NCBI GenBank assembly: GCA_964565375.1
Contig: CAZMEV010000119.1
Coordinates: 1-8,717, forward strand
Source: SLAN01 sp964565375
Lineage (GTDB): Bacteria > Spirochaetota > Spirochaetia > DSM-27196 > SKKC01
Direction: 5' to 3'
Length of the DNA stretch: 8,717 bases
Shown: positions 6,738-8,717 of the stretch, one piece after another
Numbering within the stretch: the first letter of the stretch is position 1
Layout of the letters: each line of letters begins with the position of its first letter
Notes under the pieces: model-generated
What the model was told of the DNA's origin: nothing
Seen by the model: the letters and a program-made list of their open reading frames with translations, nothing else
Database searches by the model: none
Translations under genes and position numbers: made by a program

Positions 6738-7490
6738 ATGAGAAAACCCTATTTTGCGGGTAACTGGAAAATGCATATGACCGCCCCGGAAGCCTCGTCG
6801 CTTGCCGGGGCGTTTGTGTCGGAACTCTCCGGCGTGAGCAATAAGCTCATGGTGGCTCCTTCATTTACGTCGATCCCTGCGGTGGCCGCTGCGCTGAAGG
6901 GTTCAAATATCCTGCTCGGTGCGCAGAATATGGCACCGGAGGAAAGTGGAGCGCATACCGGGGAAGTTTCTCCCCTTATGCTCAAGGAAGCCGGCGTGTC
7001 GGTAGTAATTCTCGGGCACTCCGAACGACGACATGTCTACGGTGAAACCGACGAGCTTATTAACCGTAAGGTGAAACTTGCGCTTGACCACGGTCTCGAG
7101 GTCATTCTGTGCATCGGGGAGACCCTCGAAGAACGGGATGCGGGACATGTTGACGATGTCGTGAAGCGACAGCTCGAAAGTGGTCTCGAGGGTGTGGACG
7201 AAGAGCACCTTGGTCCGGTTACAATAGCCTATGAGCCCGTCTGGGCAATTGGTACCGGACGCACAGCTACACCCGAAGATGCGGATGCGGTTCACACTAC
7301 CGTGCGGACCTGGCTTGCCGAGCGGTATTCCAACAGAGCGGCCGAAGCTGTATGTATACAGTACGGAGGTTCTGTGAAGCCGGATAATGTTCAGGGGCTC
7401 ATGGCAAAGACCAATATTGACGGTGCGCTCGTGGGAGGAGCTTCTCTTAAGGTTGACAGCTTCTCGGCAATCGCGCGTGCCGGTCTCTGA
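6738..7490 (+). CDS. tpiA: Triosephosphate isomerase
   Basis: This cytoplasmic TIM-barrel enzyme interconverts dihydroxyacetone phosphate and glyceraldehyde 3-phosphate. The catalytic residues are all visible: Asn9 and Lys11 in GNWKM (8-12), His94 in LGHSERR (92-98), and Glu166 in AYEPVWAIGTG (164-174), where the following residues form the flexible loop 6. YGGSVK (209-214) and GALVGGASLK (229-238) close the phosphate site. The length of 250 is standard. The likely Shine-Dalgarno AAAGGA (6721-6726) lies inside the last codons of pgk, 11 bases before the ATG, and the spacer is only eight bases, which suggests coupling to pgk translation. With gap and pgk it gives a three-gene triose phosphate cluster, and secG follows nine bases later. 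Confidence 0.99.
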   Translation: MRKPYFAGNWKMHMTAPEASSLAGAFVSELSGVSNKLMVAPSFTSIPAVAAALKGSNILLGAQNMAPEESGAHTGEVSPLMLKEAGVSVVILGHSERRHVYGETDELINRKVKLALDHGLEVILCIGETLEERDAGHVDDVVKRQLESGLEGVDEEHLGPVTIAYEPVWAIGTGRTATPEDADAVHTTVRTWLAERYSNRAAEAVCIQYGGSVKPDNVQGLMAKTNIDGALVGGASLKVDSFSAIARAGL

Positions 7491-7499
7491 AGGAATACT

Positions 7500-7904
7500 A
7501 TGGGACCAATAAGTATACTGTTGCTCGTTATATTCGTACTCGCCGCGCTTCTTCTGGTTGCCCTTGTCCTCATTCAGGATGAGGGAGGCCAGGGTCTCGG
7601 CGGGATTTTCGGCGGTGGCGGTGGTGCCTCACAGGTCGGTGACCGATCAGGCAACATTCTCACAAAGACGACCTCTATTCTCGGTGCAATTTTCATGCTC
7701 AGCGCGTTCGCGCTGGCATGGTTCAACCGCGGGGAAACCGGCGATCTCCAGGAAGCGGCGGCTCAGCTGCGCGGTGATGATGCGCGAGTGGAATGGTGGA
7801 CTGTGGATGATGAGGAAGCCCCTGCGGTCGATGAGGACGACGAAGTCGAAATTCCCGAGCTCGAACTCGACGGTGTCGACGAACCCCCTCTCGACGGTCA
7901 GTAG
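7500..7904 (+). CDS. secG: Preprotein translocase subunit SecG, with acidic C-terminal tail
   Basis: SecG is the small membrane subunit of the SecYEG protein export channel and stimulates SecA-driven translocation. Two membrane segments are visible at about 4-25 and 57-75. Between them is the family loop, with VLIQ (22-25) leading into a glycine-rich GGQGLGGIFGGGGG (29-42). After the second segment comes a tail of about 58 residues. Its last 40 residues are roughly half Asp/Glu and almost free of basic residues (for example DEDDEVEIPELELDG, 111-125). Classical SecG proteins are about 75-110 residues, so 134 reflects this tail. GAAGGA (7489-7494), overlapping the tpiA stop, is a good Shine-Dalgarno five bases before the ATG. 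The tpiA-secG order is common in bacteria. Confidence 0.94.
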   Translation: MGPISILLLVIFVLAALLLVALVLIQDEGGQGLGGIFGGGGGASQVGDRSGNILTKTTSILGAIFMLSAFALAWFNRGETGDLQEAAAQLRGDDARVEWWTVDDEEAPAVDEDDEVEIPELELDGVDEPPLDGQ

Positions 7905-7913
7905 GCTCCGGTC

Positions 7914-8327
7914 ATGCGCATAGCAGTAGTCTATTTTCCGGTCGCAGGAGGAGACCGCCTGAAGTCTCTGGCTCAGGCGGTAGCGACCGGGGTTGAAGAG
8001 CAGGGGCACACGGTTCAGATAATCGATGCCACGAAGGAACCCGAAAAGAAACTCACTATGTACGAGTATCTCTGCATTGGAACAGAGCCGTTGTCGTTCC
8101 TTTCAGGGAAGGTCCCCGACAGCATTCAGCGCTACTTGAGTCAGGCCGGAGTCGTTGCAGGGAAACGCTGCTTTGCATTTGTTGCCAAACGGGGGCTTGC
8201 AACGGGGCGGTGTCTGAGCAGGCTCATGGCGAGAATGGAAGGCGAGGGTATGTTCCTTAAGTACTCCGAGGTCCTCAGTGGTCCCGAACAGGCGAAAGAG
8301 ATCTCGAAACGGCTGAATATTCGCTGA
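7914..8327 (+). CDS. Small flavodoxin-fold protein, FMN site not canonical
   Basis: This 137-residue protein has a flavodoxin-like alpha/beta pattern and no signal peptide or membrane segment, so it is probably cytoplasmic. Strand 1 is RIAVVYF (2-8), then a loop and helix to about 30, strand 2 TVQIID (33-38), and strand 3 YEYLCIGTEP (50-59). GKVPDSIQRYL (65-75) is a motif often seen in flavodoxin-like families, and strand 4 is at about 84-91. The loop that binds FMN phosphate in flavodoxins, typically (S/T)xTGxT, here reads PVAGGD (9-14). FMN binding is therefore doubtful and the role unknown. Three cysteines (54, 86, 100) are present, with no CxxC. The ATG at 7914 has only a weak upstream TAGG (7902-7905). 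It lies nine bases after secG and is probably the last gene of the gap operon. An electron-transfer or regulatory role is only a guess from the fold. Confidence 0.7.
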   Translation: MRIAVVYFPVAGGDRLKSLAQAVATGVEEQGHTVQIIDATKEPEKKLTMYEYLCIGTEPLSFLSGKVPDSIQRYLSQAGVVAGKRCFAFVAKRGLATGRCLSRLMARMEGEGMFLKYSEVLSGPEQAKEISKRLNIR

Positions 8328-8354
8328 CATTGCTGCTACAGACCTTCCACGCTC

Positions 8355-8412
8355 GCATTCCGGACCCTCACAAGCCGGTCTCGCCAGGAACATATCGGGC
8401 GTATCGGAATGC
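8355..8412 (+). other. Inverted repeat able to form a three-way-junction RNA downstream of the flavodoxin-like gene
   Basis: GCATTCCG (8355-8362) is the reverse complement of CGGAATGC (8405-8412). Inside it GACC (8363-8366) can pair with GGTC (8377-8380), and CGCC (8382-8385) with GGCG (8398-8401), giving an outer helix and two short arms. No T-run follows. The inner stems are only four pairs, so the fold may be chance. The rest of the 158-base spacer holds the promoter at 8428 and no obvious terminator. Confidence 0.3.
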
Positions 8413-8427
8413 TCGTAAAGATTTGCG

Positions 8428-8456
8428 TTGACGACTCGCATGAGCGCCTCTATACT
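8428..8456 (+). promoter_or_regulatory. Sigma-70 promoter of the J-domain gene
   Basis: TTGACG (8428-8433) and TATACT (8451-8456) each match the sigma-70 consensus at five of six positions and are separated by exactly 17 bases. Transcription should start near 8463, giving a short leader of about 23 bases before the ATG at 8486. No CIRCE-type or other heat-shock operator is seen around it. Confidence 0.75.
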
Positions 8457-8485
8457 GTCCACGCTGATAAGATAGTGATAGATCG

Positions 8486-8717
8486 ATGGCGACTGCGAAA
8501 ACGTATTACGACATCCTCGGAGTTGAGGCCGACAGTTCGCAGGAGGAGATCAGGCGAGCGTTTCGTAAAAAAGCAAAAGAGCTGCATCCCGATGTAACCG
8601 CTAAGGATCATGAAGCTTCTCTCTCACGGATGCGGCTGGTGCTGACAGCTTATGAGACACTTCGTAATCCCTCTCGCAGGGCGCTGTACGATCGAACTCA
8701 CTATATCGTTCATAACA
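8486..8717 (+). CDS. J-domain (DnaJ-like) co-chaperone, 3' end outside window
   Basis: The first 77 codons of a gene that continues past the right edge encode a J domain, which stimulates the ATPase of an Hsp70 (DnaK). The domain occupies about residues 5-70: YYDILGV (7-13), helix II with RRAFRKKAKELHPD, the invariant HPD at 34-36, and the helix III/IV end AYETLRNPSRRALYD (55-69). Helix III lacks the KFKEI-type motif of classical DnaJ (here SLSRMRLVLTAYE), and the residues after YDR (THYIVHN) are not the Gly/Phe-rich linker of DnaJ or CbpA. It is thus more likely a small class C J protein than dnaJ itself, though the missing 3' part could change this. ATG 8486 has no strong Shine-Dalgarno (GATAG only) but stands 30 bases after a good promoter, so it is expressed separately from the gap operon. 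Confidence 0.88.
   Translation, partial: MATAKTYYDILGVEADSSQEEIRRAFRKKAKELHPDVTAKDHEASLSRMRLVLTAYETLRNPSRRALYDRTHYIVHN

Noticed and set aside
8328..8485. CIRCE or other heat-shock operator near the J-domain gene
   Set aside because: No TTAGCACTC-N9-GAGTGCTAA-like element is present. The only short dyad (CTC-GCAT-GAG) is three base pairs.
8409..8597. 62-codon frame overlapping the J-domain start
   Set aside because: It covers the promoter and is out of frame with the well-supported J domain. It has no ribosome binding site or recognisable sequence.
1..8717. tRNA, rRNA, CRISPR arrays, insertion sequences, attachment sites or phage genes
   Set aside because: No repeat-spacer arrays, transposase-like frames, terminal repeats or RNA gene signatures were seen, and the window is packed with core genes on one strand.

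Overview
The window is ordinary, well-ordered bacterial core chromosome. Every gene lies on the + strand, and there is no sign of mobile elements, CRISPR, tRNA or rRNA. By eye the G+C content is a little above 50%. The CBS/CorC protein has the short TlyC form, and a ybeZYX-like module sits beside a glycolytic gap-pgk-tpiA-secG run. Proteins such as SecG and the TPR protein are rich in acidic residues. Together these suggest a free-living spirochaete (Spirochaeta-like), possibly salt- or alkali-tolerant. This assignment is inference from family resemblance and was not checked by any search.

Region 1 (1-4233) holds phoH (ybeZ), ybeY, corC/tlyC (ybeX) and a 669-residue exported TPR protein. The genes are tightly packed: ybeY and corC share a GTGA stop/start, and corC overlaps the TPR gene by 17 bases. 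PhoH and YbeY are RNA/ribosome maturation factors, and YbeX is genetically linked to the same process in E. coli. The TPR protein occupies the position held by lnt in E. coli. It looks periplasmic, with eight 34-residue repeats followed by a CsgG/FlgT-like C-terminal half.

Region 2 (4234-8327) starts with a near-consensus sigma-70 promoter whose -35 box overlaps the stop codon of the TPR gene. It then carries gap, a 235-base structured spacer, pgk, tpiA, secG and a small flavodoxin-fold protein. GAPDH, PGK and TIM are three consecutive enzymes of lower glycolysis and triose metabolism. SecG is a SecYEG subunit that often follows tpiA in bacteria. The gap-pgk spacer is the most notable non-coding stretch: it contains a perfect 11-bp inverted repeat just before pgk and several hairpins behind gap, but no convincing separate pgk promoter.

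Region 3 (8328-8717) is a 158-base spacer with a second strong sigma-70 promoter, followed by the first 77 codons of a J-domain protein that runs off the right edge.

No completely new system is evident. The best leads are the gap-pgk RNA structure, the TPR/CsgG-like fusion protein, the palindrome at the expected gap transcription start, the acidic SecG tail and the degenerate flavodoxin-like protein.
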